Shown: one piece after another, positions 7,328 through 15,820 of the stretch | Position numbering within the stretch: position 1 is the stretch's first letter | How the letters are laid out: each line of letters opens with the position of its first letter | From: Chloroflexota bacterium | Lineage (GTDB): Bacteria; Chloroflexota; Anaerolineae; Anaerolineales; Villigracilaceae | NCBI GenBank assembly: GCA_029782225.1 | Contig: JAKOVF010000206.1 | Coordinates: forward strand, 35,835 to 99,834 | DNA: 64,000 bases | Direction: 5' to 3' | The notes under the pieces: generated by a model | What the model was told of the DNA's origin: nothing | The model's database searches: none | What the model saw: the letters and a program-made list of their open reading frames with translations, nothing else | Made by a program: the position numbers and the translations under genes

Positions 7328-9004
7328 ATGAACGAAGAAATCGATATTGACGAGTTGGCGCCCGGCTTGGTAATCATCATCACCCTGTTCGGTGGCTTTC
7401 TGCGGGTCTTGCTGCTCAGTACCAAAGGGATGTGGTTGGATGAAACGTTCAGCGTCTGGCTGGCAAACCAGAGTGTCCCCGATATGCTGCAGTGGATGGT
7501 CAAGATCGACCAACACCCACCCCTGTATTATCTTCTGCTCCATTACTGGATCGCGCACTATGGAGATACGCCATATTACGTCCGTATGCTGTCCGTATTA
7601 TTCGGCACAATCACGATCCCGATCATTTACCTGATCGGTAAACGCATGTCTGGCGCGGTCGTGGGATCAGTGGCGGCAGTGTGCATGGCTCTTTCGCCTT
7701 TCCACATCTATTACGCTCAGGAAACGCGCATGTACACCCTTCTGACGTTCAATGCAGCCCTGGCAATTTATGCCCTGGTGAGGCTGCTTACGGATTCACG
7801 ATCCATCAGGCCCATCGGAAGTCAATTTCGGGAATACCTGCATGCCTGGCGCACAGCTGGACCGATTCAACCAGAGGCCGAACGAGATTTCCGCTATTTG
7901 GTTGAGCCCCCTCGGACCGGATGGCGGGCCTGGATATATCGCCACCGTTGGTCCCCAATCCAGACCATTGAGACGGACCTCGCCTGGGTGGCATTTATCG
8001 TGTTCTCGGCTGCGACCCTGCTCACCCACAATACGGCTGTCCTCTTCGTTGCAGCCACCAATTTCTTCGTTCTTGGTCTGATGCTTTTTCAAAGGAGACA
8101 GAAATCGGGACCTCCACCCGCTTTCCAGGCTCCCTCTTTTGGGAACTGGGTGAATGCTCACATCGGTATCTTCATTTTATGGAGTCCATGGCTATTTGCC
8201 TTTATCCAACAGGTCCGCCGCGTCGATCAGGGGTTTTGGCTTCCAAAACCAGATTGGTACATCATTACCCAGACGCTTCGAGCCTTATTGAATCCGTCGG
8301 CGCCAGGTCAAATCAGCCAGGTCATGACGTGGATCCTGTGCGCGGTGCTTTGTTTTGGGGTGGTATATTACCGGAAAAACCTTTCGATATTTTTATTTCT
8401 GGCTGCCCTGTTCGCCATCCCCGTCCTGGGCGAGCTGATCGTGAGCATCCGCCGGCCTATTTTTATCGACCGAACCCTGATCTGGATAACGATCCCGTTG
8501 TTCCTGCTACTGGGGGCTGGTATCGCTCAATTAAGATTTCGTCTTCTTATGATCGTGGTACTGGGGATTTTAAGCACAAACTATCTGACTTCCAGCGGCG
8601 ATTATCTCCGCTTCGTGCAAAAAGAGGACTGGTACACCGCTGCCGGGTACGTCGCCAATTTCGCTCAAAGGGATGATCTGGTTCTTTTCAATTCCAACTT
8701 TGTAGAAATCCCGTTCAACTATTATTTTCAAGCCTATGAAAAAAAGTATCTTCTCCAGGTAGAGAAACGCGGGGTGCCTCTGGATCTGTTCGAGAGCGGT
8801 ATCCTGGAACCAAAGATGACGGATAGCGATATACCCGGGTTAGTTTCATTGTTGCGCGGGCATAACAGAGTATGGCTGGTGTACAGCCATGACGATATCA
8901 CGGATCCAATGGGGCTGATCCCGCAAGCGCTTGCATCGCAGATGAAGTTAACCCGGCAGCGCGATTTTTATGGGGGGCAGGTTCAATTATATGAAGCTCC
9001 CTGA
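7328..9004 (+). CDS. GT39/ArnT-like membrane glycosyltransferase
   Basis: 558 residues with about ten membrane helices. The first external loop carries WLDETFSVWLANQS, the acidic pair typical of PMT/ArnT-type (GT-C) glycosyltransferases, followed by IDQHPPLYYLLLHYW, also characteristic. Such enzymes transfer a sugar from a polyprenyl-phosphate donor to a protein or lipid on the outer face of the membrane. The C-terminal 140 residues form a soluble alpha/beta-looking domain. The ATG at 7328 has only a weak ribosome binding site. The acceptor and sugar cannot be inferred; the polysaccharide locus downstream makes envelope glycosylation plausible. Confidence 0.83.
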   Translation: MNEEIDIDELAPGLVIIITLFGGFLRVLLLSTKGMWLDETFSVWLANQSVPDMLQWMVKIDQHPPLYYLLLHYWIAHYGDTPYYVRMLSVLFGTITIPIIYLIGKRMSGAVVGSVAAVCMALSPFHIYYAQETRMYTLLTFNAALAIYALVRLLTDSRSIRPIGSQFREYLHAWRTAGPIQPEAERDFRYLVEPPRTGWRAWIYRHRWSPIQTIETDLAWVAFIVFSAATLLTHNTAVLFVAATNFFVLGLMLFQRRQKSGPPPAFQAPSFGNWVNAHIGIFILWSPWLFAFIQQVRRVDQGFWLPKPDWYIITQTLRALLNPSAPGQISQVMTWILCAVLCFGVVYYRKNLSIFLFLAALFAIPVLGELIVSIRRPIFIDRTLIWITIPLFLLLGAGIAQLRFRLLMIVVLGILSTNYLTSSGDYLRFVQKEDWYTAAGYVANFAQRDDLVLFNSNFVEIPFNYYFQAYEKKYLLQVEKRGVPLDLFESGILEPKMTDSDIPGLVSLLRGHNRVWLVYSHDDITDPMGLIPQALASQMKLTRQRDFYGGQVQLYEAP

Positions 9005-9093
9005 GCCTGAATTTACAATCTTTTTACATCCCTGCCATACCTGCATAACCCACGCATCCTAGAATCACATCGTAACCCAAAAGGAGGTTTACG

Positions 9094-9639
9094 ATGATAA
9101 ACACGTTTTTCAAGAAAAGCATTCTGGCCGTGATGGCCGTTGCGCTGATGGCAGCAGCTCTGCCGGTGACCAGTGTCTTCGCCGCGGACGATCCGTCCAC
9201 GGCGCAGATTTCAAACGAGAAGCTCGAGAAAATCTGGGCGCGTGAGTTGAAAGTTTATGAGCGGCTCGGCAAAGCCTTTGACCGAAGCGATGCCTTCACT
9301 GCACTGATCCAGGCTCGAATCGATCTCGCCAGACAGAACGGGAAGGATGTTACCAGCTTGCAGGCTGCGCTGGACGCCTTCGCTGCCGCAACCAGGAAGG
9401 CGCATCCGCTGTATGAAAGCTTCAAGGGAATCGTCAATTCCCATAAGGGCTTTGATGCGAATGGAAAGGTAACCGATACCTCTCAGGCGCAGGGCACGGT
9501 CGAGGCCATGCGGGATGCGCTGAAACAAGTCAAGGACGCGATGGGGGGAACCGGTCGGGCGCTGCGTGCGGCGATCAAGGCCTTCCGTGAGGCTAATCCA
9601 CACCCAAGAGAGCAGACGGACCCTTCTACAAGTGGATAA
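9094..9639 (+). CDS. Secreted helical protein of unknown function
   Basis: 181 residues behind a very strong AAAGGAGG ribosome binding site. Residues 1-31 form a classical signal peptide (KK, hydrophobic core, VFAADD cleavage region). The mature part is highly helical and charged, with no cysteines and a Pro/Thr/Ser-rich tail. I do not recognise a domain; it resembles small extracytoplasmic helical-bundle proteins. It stands alone between the glycosyltransferase and ridA. The strong initiation site suggests substantial expression. Confidence 0.75.
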   Translation: MINTFFKKSILAVMAVALMAAALPVTSVFAADDPSTAQISNEKLEKIWARELKVYERLGKAFDRSDAFTALIQARIDLARQNGKDVTSLQAALDAFAAATRKAHPLYESFKGIVNSHKGFDANGKVTDTSQAQGTVEAMRDALKQVKDAMGGTGRALRAAIKAFREANPHPREQTDPSTSG

Positions 9640-9659
9640 GGCCCAAACGGCCAGAACTA

Positions 9660-9684
9660 AGAGACACGGCATGACCGTGTCTCT
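9660..9684 (+). terminator. Hairpin after the secreted helical protein gene
   Basis: AGAGACACGG/CCGTGTCTCT, a perfect 10-bp stem with loop CATGA, 21 bases after the stop codon. There is no strong T run, so termination is probable rather than certain. Confidence 0.5.
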
Positions 9685-9747
9685 GCACATTTGCCGGCAA
9701 GCTCCTTGAGTGGTAACGCTGCGATGTTTTACGAAGCGTCCTTTTTG

Positions 9748-9776
9748 TTGATTGATTACCTCAAAAGTTGTATACT
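9748..9776 (+). promoter_or_regulatory. Promoter for ridA
   Basis: TTGATT at 9748-9753, a 17-base spacer ending in TG, and TATACT at 9771-9776. The start codon is at 9816. Confidence 0.55.
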
Positions 9777-9815
9777 CGCCGGCAACTACCAAACCACTGA
9801 ACTACCGAGGTAACC

Positions 9816-10226
9816 ATGTTCACATCTGAAGGCAAGAAGATCATTCAAACCGAAAATGCCCCCAAGGCAATTGGCCCCTATTCCCAGGCGATCCGCACAG
9901 AGAATATCGTTTTCACAGCAGGACAAATTGCCATTGATCCGTCCACCGGGGAATTGGTGGAAGGCGGCATCGAAGAGCAAACCCGTCAGGTATTGACCAA
10001 TCTCAAGGCAGTTCTGGAAGCCGCGGACTCGGGGCTGGGGTATGTGGTCAAGACTACGGTCTTTCTCAAGGACATGAATGACTTCGCCAGGATGAACGCG
10101 ATCTATGCTGAATTCTTTGGTCACAATCCGCCCGCGCGCAGCACGATCGCGGTCGCTGCCCTGCCCAAAGGTGGATTGGTTGAGATCGAAGCGGTGGCTC
10201 TGCTATCGCCGCACCAGGGTGACTAA
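9816..10226 (+). CDS. ridA: RidA-family reactive imine/enamine deaminase
   Basis: 136 residues covering the whole YjgF/YER057c/UK114 fold. Family landmarks are IGPYSQAIR near the N-terminus, FTAGQI, and the C-terminal PPARSTIAV, in which Arg108 corresponds to the catalytic arginine that binds the imino-acid carboxylate. EIEAVAL follows as expected. RidA hydrolyses reactive 2-aminoacrylate-type intermediates released by PLP enzymes; a PLP enzyme of the D-cysteine desulfhydrase family is encoded near 20 kb, but a direct link is speculation. It has its own promoter, and the response regulator gene starts nine bases after its stop. Confidence 0.93.
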   Translation: MFTSEGKKIIQTENAPKAIGPYSQAIRTENIVFTAGQIAIDPSTGELVEGGIEEQTRQVLTNLKAVLEAADSGLGYVVKTTVFLKDMNDFARMNAIYAEFFGHNPPARSTIAVAALPKGGLVEIEAVALLSPHQGD

Positions 10227-10234
10227 CAGACGAG

Positions 10235-10915
10235 ATGTCCAATGAGTTGATCCTCCTCGTGGACGACGAGCCGTCCATCATTCAACTCTCGCGCATGTAC
10301 TTTGAGCGCGAGGGTTTTCGTGTGCAGGATGTCGGGGATGGCGAGTCTGCATTGGAACTCGTGGCGAAACTTCGTCCCGTCTTGATCGTGCTCGACGTCA
10401 TGCTCCCGAAACTGGACGGTTTCGAAGTCTGCCGCAGGTTGCGGGCGGCGCAGGATGCAACTCCGATTCTCATGCTGACTGCCCGCGACGAGGATATCGA
10501 CAAGATCCTTGGCCTTGAGCTTGGTGCAGACGATTATCTGACCAAACCGTTCAACCCGCGTGAACTGGTTGCGCGCGTCAAGGCAATCCTGCGCAGAAGC
10601 GACGGAAAGCTGCCGACTCCGGGCAAGCCCATCCACCTCGGCGATTTGACCATTGAGCCTGCCAGCCGTGAGGTCCGCATCAAAGATCGGACCGTTGGCC
10701 TGCGGACTCAGGAATTTGACTTGCTCCTCACGCTGGCAGAGCACCGCGGACTCGTCCTCAGCCGCGAGCAACTGCTCCAGCTTGCCTGGGGCTTCGACTT
10801 TTATGGCCAGACCCGCACCGTGGATGTCCACATTGCGCACCTCCGTAAGAAGATCGAAGGGAGCAGTGTGAAGATAGAAACAGTAACTGGCGTGGGGTAT
10901 AAGTTGGTCGTTTAA
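10235..10915 (+). CDS. OmpR/PhoB-family response regulator
   Basis: 226 residues. The receiver domain has the acidic pair Asp10-Asp11, phosphoacceptor Asp54 (IVLDVMLP), Thr82 and Lys104 (YLTKPF). It is followed by a winged-helix DNA-binding domain from about residue 130 ([18 protein letters not shown], then [14 protein letters not shown]). Its stop codon overlaps the ATG of the histidine kinase (TAATG), so the two are a translationally coupled two-component pair. The stimulus and regulon are not evident. Confidence 0.94.
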   Translation: MSNELILLVDDEPSIIQLSRMYFEREGFRVQDVGDGESALELVAKLRPVLIVLDVMLPKLDGFEVCRRLRAAQDATPILMLTARDEDIDKILGLELGADDYLTKPFNPRELVARVKAILRRSDGKLPTPGKPIHLGDLTIEPASREVRIKDRTVGLRTQEFDLLLTLAEHRGLVLSREQLLQLAWGFDFYGQTRTVDVHIAHLRKKIEGSSVKIETVTGVGYKLVV

Positions 10916-12321
10916 TGTTCTCCTCCCTCCGTTCCCGCCTCTGGCTAAGTTATGCCCTTCTAATCGTCACGGCTTTAGGACTCGTGGCGATTGTCTTGTT
11001 TGTTTATCTGCTGCGAAATCCCTTTTTGTATCGCCAAACGATCGAACGTTTGAATGCCGTGCAAACAGTGTTAGTAACAGCGGATGGGGGATCGATTGAA
11101 ACGGCTATGCAAAGGGCGGCCACCACCTTTGATGTCCGCGTTGTATTGTATTCTGCCGAGCGCAAAATGATCGGCGATACTGCAAGCGCCGTCGAATCGG
11201 CCATCCCATTTCCTCGGAAGCGAGTCCTTTTGCGCGCAGCACCCATCGTCCGCGATGAAGGAGGAAAGGCCTGGCTCTACACCCTTCGCGAATTACCGGA
11301 TAAGACCTGGCTGATGGTTGCCTCGCCGCGGCCGCGTCTCACAGTACTCGCTGTTTTTACAGATAACCTTTTGCCGCTGTTTGGGGCAGGCGGTCTGATT
11401 GCGCTGATGCTCTCGCTCTTTGTTGCCTTCATCTTTGCCAATTGGATCGCACAGCCCATGCAAAAGGTCATCACAGCTGCGCGGACGATGCCGGATGCTG
11501 AGGCAAAGCCCGTTGAAGTGACTGGTCCGCAGGAGGTGCAGGACCTCACGCAGTCTTTTAACTCCATGCTAGCGCGGGTGCAGAGCAGTCAGCGTTCACA
11601 GCGCGAGTTCGTGGCCAATGTCTCGCACGAGTTGAAGACGCCGCTCACATCCATTCAGGGATTTGCCCAGGCTATCCTCGATGGCACAGCGAATTCGCCG
11701 GATGCGCGCCGGCAGGCCGCCGAGGTGATCTACAACGAGGCCGGGCGGATGCACCGCCTGGCATTGGATCTGCTCGATCTGGCGCGGCTGGATGCTGGCA
11801 CCGCTGACCTGAAAATGACCGCGTTGGATATGGGCGCCATCCTCAACGCGACTGCCGAGAAATTCTCCCCGCAGCTTCAGAAGGATGGCGTGACAATGAA
11901 AGTTGAGATCCCGCCGAAACTGCCCGCCTTGCTGGGAGATGGGGACAGACTGGCGCAGGTGTTTACCAATCTTGTTGATAATGCTCTCAAATTTACGCCA
12001 GACGGAGGGGAGATCACGCTGCGCGCTTCGGCGACACAGGATGAAATGCAAGTCACTGTTTCTGATACCGGCCCCGGAATCCCCGATGACGCGCTTCCGC
12101 GCATTTTTGACCGCTTTTATCAGGCAGATCGGGCACGCAAAGGCGGTGACGGGCATGGCGCAGGGCTAGGACTGGCCATTGTGAAGCAGATTATCGAGGC
12201 GCATGGTGGTAGAATTAGCGTCCGAAGCGGGGGAGCAGGGACATCCTTCGAGGTTTCCCTGCCTCTTTCTCAGGTAAGTGAGACGACCCGAGTGAAACGC
12301 AAAAAACTGAATACGTCCTGA
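10915..12321 (+). CDS. Membrane sensor histidine kinase
   Basis: 468 residues. Membrane helices at about 9-33 and 150-178 flank an extracytoplasmic sensor of roughly 115 residues. Then come HAMP (180-232), HisKA with the H-box FVANVSHELKTPLTS (His238), and a HATPase domain with N-box FTNLVDNALKF, DTGPGIPDD and GAGLGLAIVKQI. This is the arrangement of EnvZ/PhoR-type kinases. It forms an operon with the preceding response regulator by one-base overlap. The C-terminus is basic. A repeat-containing gap separates it from the polysaccharide genes. Confidence 0.94.
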   Translation: MFSSLRSRLWLSYALLIVTALGLVAIVLFVYLLRNPFLYRQTIERLNAVQTVLVTADGGSIETAMQRAATTFDVRVVLYSAERKMIGDTASAVESAIPFPRKRVLLRAAPIVRDEGGKAWLYTLRELPDKTWLMVASPRPRLTVLAVFTDNLLPLFGAGGLIALMLSLFVAFIFANWIAQPMQKVITAARTMPDAEAKPVEVTGPQEVQDLTQSFNSMLARVQSSQRSQREFVANVSHELKTPLTSIQGFAQAILDGTANSPDARRQAAEVIYNEAGRMHRLALDLLDLARLDAGTADLKMTALDMGAILNATAEKFSPQLQKDGVTMKVEIPPKLPALLGDGDRLAQVFTNLVDNALKFTPDGGEITLRASATQDEMQVTVSDTGPGIPDDALPRIFDRFYQADRARKGGDGHGAGLGLAIVKQIIEAHGGRISVRSGGAGTSFEVSLPLSQVSETTRVKRKKLNTS

Positions 12322-12335
12322 GCGGAGACAATGCA

Positions 12336-12398
12336 TTTGCCGCGAATTTCGCGAACAGTTTTGAAAAATCCGCGCGAATCTGTGTAAACCGCGGCAAA
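12336..12398. repeat. Intergenic inverted repeat
   Basis: TTTGCCGCG (12336-12344) and its complement CGCGGCAAA (12390-12398) bracket an AT/CG-alternating interior with internal half-palindromes. It lies between the histidine kinase and the GT2 gene and could also end the kinase transcript. Confidence 0.45.
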
Positions 12399-12426
12399 AG
12401 CTCTTCTCCTAACCAGTTCTTTCAAC

Positions 12427-13431
12427 ATGCCGCCTTTCGTTTCCATTATTGTTCCCTGTTACAACGAAGAAGCCACCATCCGACATTTACTGGAGGCGCT
12501 CTCCGCGCAGACCTATGCGCGCGATTTGATGGAAGTGGTCATCTCGGATGGCCTGTCCACGGACCACACGCTGGAGGTCATCGCTGCATTCCAGCAGGAA
12601 TGCCCGGATTTGCAGGTTCTGGTGGAGAAAAATCCGGCGAGGACCATTCCCTCGGGGCTGAATCAGGCCATTCGTCTCGCGCGAGGCGAGGTTCTCATCC
12701 GCATGGACGCCCATTCGATGCCGATTCCCGAATATATCGAGGGTTGTGTCGCTGCATTGGAAGCCGGCAAGGGCGATAATGTAGGCGGCGTGTGGGATAT
12801 CCGCCCCGGTGCAGCGACATGGGTGGCGGAATCCATCTCTATTGCAGCCGCACATCCACTTGGCGTGGGCGATGCAATGTATCGGCTAAAGGCACAAGCT
12901 GGAGCCGTGGATACGGTCCCTTTTGGCTCGTTCCGCCGCTCGCTGATCGAAAAGATCGGACCCTTTGATGAAACTTTGCTTACCAACGAGGACTATGAGT
13001 TCAACACGCGTATTCGCCACGCGGGCGGCGTGGTCTGGCTCGAGCCTTCGATCCGCTCAGTGTATTTTGCGCGTCCCACACTTTCTCAACTTGCAAAACA
13101 ATACTGGCGCTATGGATTCTGGAAGTGGCGTATGCTGCGCCGCTATCCCAGCACACTGCGTTGGCGGCAGGCTTTACCACCGCTCTTTGTTTTAATCTTG
13201 GCCGTTCTCTTTGTGTTATCCTTAGGGATTGGGATTGCACGCATCCTTCTTTTTATACAAGTTCTGACTTATCTTACGGTGCTTGGCCTAGTTGGCCTGA
13301 TCTCGGCAATCGAAAAGCAAAAGCCCTATCTTCTGGTCGGTTTGCCGCTTTCGATTGCCACCATGCATCTTGCATGGGGCGCCGGATTTCTTTGGAGCAT
13401 TCTTGCAGGTCTTTTCTCGAAAAATGGCTGA
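12427..13431 (+). CDS. GT2-family membrane-anchored glycosyltransferase
   Basis: 334 residues. The GT-A domain runs from SIIVPCYNEEATIRHLLEAL through VISDGLSTDHT, ARGEVLIRMDAHS (DxD-like) and a C-terminal LTNEDYEFNTRIRHAGG acceptor motif. Two to three membrane helices (about 245-325) anchor it, as in exopolysaccharide/succinoglycan-type glycosyltransferases. It is first in a tightly packed operon: its stop overlaps the start of the sugar transferase by eight bases. It probably elongates a lipid-linked oligosaccharide on the cytoplasmic face. The donor sugar is unknown. Confidence 0.88.
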   Translation: MPPFVSIIVPCYNEEATIRHLLEALSAQTYARDLMEVVISDGLSTDHTLEVIAAFQQECPDLQVLVEKNPARTIPSGLNQAIRLARGEVLIRMDAHSMPIPEYIEGCVAALEAGKGDNVGGVWDIRPGAATWVAESISIAAAHPLGVGDAMYRLKAQAGAVDTVPFGSFRRSLIEKIGPFDETLLTNEDYEFNTRIRHAGGVVWLEPSIRSVYFARPTLSQLAKQYWRYGFWKWRMLRRYPSTLRWRQALPPLFVLILAVLFVLSLGIGIARILLFIQVLTYLTVLGLVGLISAIEKQKPYLLVGLPLSIATMHLAWGAGFLWSILAGLFSKNG

Positions 13432-14887
13432 TATTATCCGCCCCTCACTCAGGTTGCGCCCAAACGAGCAGCGTTCGATCTTGATTCTGGGCGACCTGCT
13501 GTGTTCCAGCCTGGCGGTCTTTGGGGCGGTCTACACTTGGTATCGGTGGATCCTGTTTTCCCGTGTCACGCAGGAAGGCATCACCATGGCGCGTGCCCTG
13601 CGCGAGCTTCAATGGGATGGCAACTTCATCGCACGCGTACCCGGTTGGTTTTACCTGCTCCCTTTGGCCTGGCTTCTATTAATGATCGATTTGTATGACC
13701 CTCATAAGGCTGCGAACTGGAAACAGACCTGGCGTGGGATTGCCGTGGCCGCCATTTTTGGATTGGTCGGCTACTCCGTGATTTTTACGGTTAGCCAGGA
13801 GCAAAATGGACTCCCACGCGTGGGAGTCGGTGCCTTTCTAGTCATCGCCTCTGTTCTGACTTTGAGCTGGCGCGGCGCTTATATTCGAATCTACACTTCA
13901 TCAGGTCTCATGCGCCGTGTGCTCCTGGTTGGCGCAGGGAAAGCCGGACATACGCTGGTGGATATCTATTGCGGCCTCAATCCGCCGCCATTCGTAGTGG
14001 TCGGTTTCATTGACGATGACCCGCGCAAGCGCGGCAAGGTCTACCGCGGATTTCCCGTCATCGGGCCCAGCGAAAAAATGCTTGATATTGTCGAATACTA
14101 CCGCGTGTCTGATATCGTGGTAGCCATTAATGGGGAGATCAAAGGCAGCACATTCCAGACGATCCTGGATGCCCAGGAACGCGGCCTGGAAGTGACGCGT
14201 ATGCCCATCCTCTACGAGGAACTGACTGGCCGCGTTCCCGTTCATCACCTCGAGTCGGACTGGGTCATCCGTTCCTTCGTGGATCAGATACGGATCAGCG
14301 GCCTGTATGAACTGTTCAAGCGCCTGATGGATATTTTGGGGGGGCTTGCAGGTTCCCTGGCATTTGTAATCATCCTGCCGTTCATTGCACTGGCGACCAT
14401 GATCGATAGCGGTATGCCCATCTTCTATGCCCAGCCTCGCCTCGGCAAAGGAGGGCAGGTATTCAAGATCTATAAATTCCGCACCATGAAACAGGATGCT
14501 GAGGCGGATGGCGAAGCCAGACTGGCCGCCGAGAACGATCCGCGTGTGACCCGCGTCGGCAATTTCCTGCGCAAGACGCGGCTGGATGAGTTCCCGCAAT
14601 TCGTGAGCGTGTTGCGCGGTGAGATGAGCCTCGTTGGTCCGCGCGCTGAGCGGCCCGAATTGGTAGCCGCCTATCAGAAGCAAATTCCGTTTTATCGGGC
14701 GCGTCTGCTGGTCAAGCCCGGTCTGACTGGCTGGGCACAGATCAATTATGGGTATTTTGCCAGTATCACTGAGATGGCCGTCAAACTGGAGTATGACCTT
14801 TATTACATCAAGCATCGCACGCTCGGCATGGATTTTTCCATTGTTTTGCGCACCATTGGCACGATGCTCAGAAGGAGCGGTAGATAA
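13424..14887 (+). CDS. Polyprenyl-phosphate sugar phosphotransferase (WbaP/EpsE-like)
   Basis: 487 residues from the ATG at 13424, inside the end of the GT2 gene (ATGGCTGA overlap). Four or five N-terminal membrane helices precede a CoA-binding-like Rossmann region ([17 protein letters not shown]) and the C-terminal bacterial sugar transferase domain: [31 protein letters not shown], a [14 protein letters not shown] catalytic stretch and [14 protein letters not shown]. These enzymes start capsule or exopolysaccharide repeat units by moving a sugar-1-phosphate onto undecaprenyl phosphate. The epimerase gene starts right after the stop codon. Confidence 0.93.
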   Translation: MADIIRPSLRLRPNEQRSILILGDLLCSSLAVFGAVYTWYRWILFSRVTQEGITMARALRELQWDGNFIARVPGWFYLLPLAWLLLMIDLYDPHKAANWKQTWRGIAVAAIFGLVGYSVIFTVSQEQNGLPRVGVGAFLVIASVLTLSWRGAYIRIYTSSGLMRRVLLVGAGKAGHTLVDIYCGLNPPPFVVVGFIDDDPRKRGKVYRGFPVIGPSEKMLDIVEYYRVSDIVVAINGEIKGSTFQTILDAQERGLEVTRMPILYEELTGRVPVHHLESDWVIRSFVDQIRISGLYELFKRLMDILGGLAGSLAFVIILPFIALATMIDSGMPIFYAQPRLGKGGQVFKIYKFRTMKQDAEADGEARLAAENDPRVTRVGNFLRKTRLDEFPQFVSVLRGEMSLVGPRAERPELVAAYQKQIPFYRARLLVKPGLTGWAQINYGYFASITEMAVKLEYDLYYIKHRTLGMDFSIVLRTIGTMLRRSGR

Positions 14888-15820
14888 ATGAAGTATCTTG
14901 TTACGGGTGGCGCTGGATTTATTGGTTCGCATATTGTTCGTACCTTGCTCGAACAGGGGGCACAGGTCCGCGTGCTGGACAATTTTTCAAGTGGAAAACG
15001 TGAGAACCTTGCCGGGCTCAATGGCGCTCTCGAAATCATCGAAGGGGATCTGCGCGACGCCTCGCGCGTCGCCGAGGCTGTGCGCGGCGTCGATGTCATT
15101 TTCCACGAAGCAGCATTTATCTCAGTGCCTGAATCCATGGAAAAGCCCCAGGACTGCTTTGACGTGAATATCACTGGCACATCCAATTTATTTGAAGCAG
15201 CGCGCAAAGCTGGCGTCCGGCGTGCCGTGGTGGCTTCCAGTGCCGCGGTGTATGGTGATTCAGAAGCGTGGCCTCTAAATGAAGATACGCCGCTTCGTCC
15301 GCTTTCGCCTTATGCTGTCTCCAAGCGCGTCGACGAAATGTATGCCGAGCTATTCACGCGTTCCTTTGGACTGGAAGTTGCGGCGCTGCGCTATTTCAAT
15401 GTCTACGGTCCGCGGCAGAGACCGGACTCACAGTACGCCGCAGCCGTGCCGATCTTTGTCCGTCGCCTGTTGGATAACAAGCCGGTGACCATCTTCGGCG
15501 ACGGAGGCCAGTCGCGTGACCTCATCAATGTGCACGATGTGGTCCAGGCGAATCTGACAGCGGCTGAACACCCGGATGCCCCGGGCAAAGTTTTCAATGT
15601 TTGTACAGGCGTCGAGACCCGTCTGCTCGACCTGCTCGAAATCCTCTTTGATCTGTTCCCCAATGCTCCTCAACCTGTCTTCACCGAGCCGCGCGCTGGC
15701 GATATCTACCGTTCCATAGGAAATCCCAAGAAAGCCGCGGATGTGATGGGCTACCGCGCCAGGGTCTCACTCGCGGATGGTCTGGCAGAGACCGTTGAGT
15801 GGATGCGCGCTGCCTCATGA
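14888..15820 (+). CDS. NAD-dependent sugar epimerase (UDP-glucose 4-epimerase-like SDR)
   Basis: 310 residues, an extended SDR. The nucleotide motif is TGGAGFIGSH at the N-terminus, the catalytic region is VVASSAAVYGD, and YAVSK supplies the active-site Tyr and Lys. YFNVYGPRQ and the RDLINVHDVVQ substrate region follow. It probably epimerises or otherwise modifies a nucleotide sugar for the polysaccharide made by this operon. The product could be UDP-galactose, UDP-glucuronate-derived or another sugar. It abuts the sugar transferase and overlaps the CapD-like gene by ATGA. Confidence 0.9.
   Translation: MKYLVTGGAGFIGSHIVRTLLEQGAQVRVLDNFSSGKRENLAGLNGALEIIEGDLRDASRVAEAVRGVDVIFHEAAFISVPESMEKPQDCFDVNITGTSNLFEAARKAGVRRAVVASSAAVYGDSEAWPLNEDTPLRPLSPYAVSKRVDEMYAELFTRSFGLEVAALRYFNVYGPRQRPDSQYAAAVPIFVRRLLDNKPVTIFGDGGQSRDLINVHDVVQANLTAAEHPDAPGKVFNVCTGVETRLLDLLEILFDLFPNAPQPVFTEPRAGDIYRSIGNPKKAADVMGYRARVSLADGLAETVEWMRAAS

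Noticed and set aside
13901..14932. A 343-codon open frame on the minus strand inside the sugar transferase gene
   Set aside because: Antisense shadow of a gene with clear family motifs; its translation is His/Gln-rich and non-protein-like.
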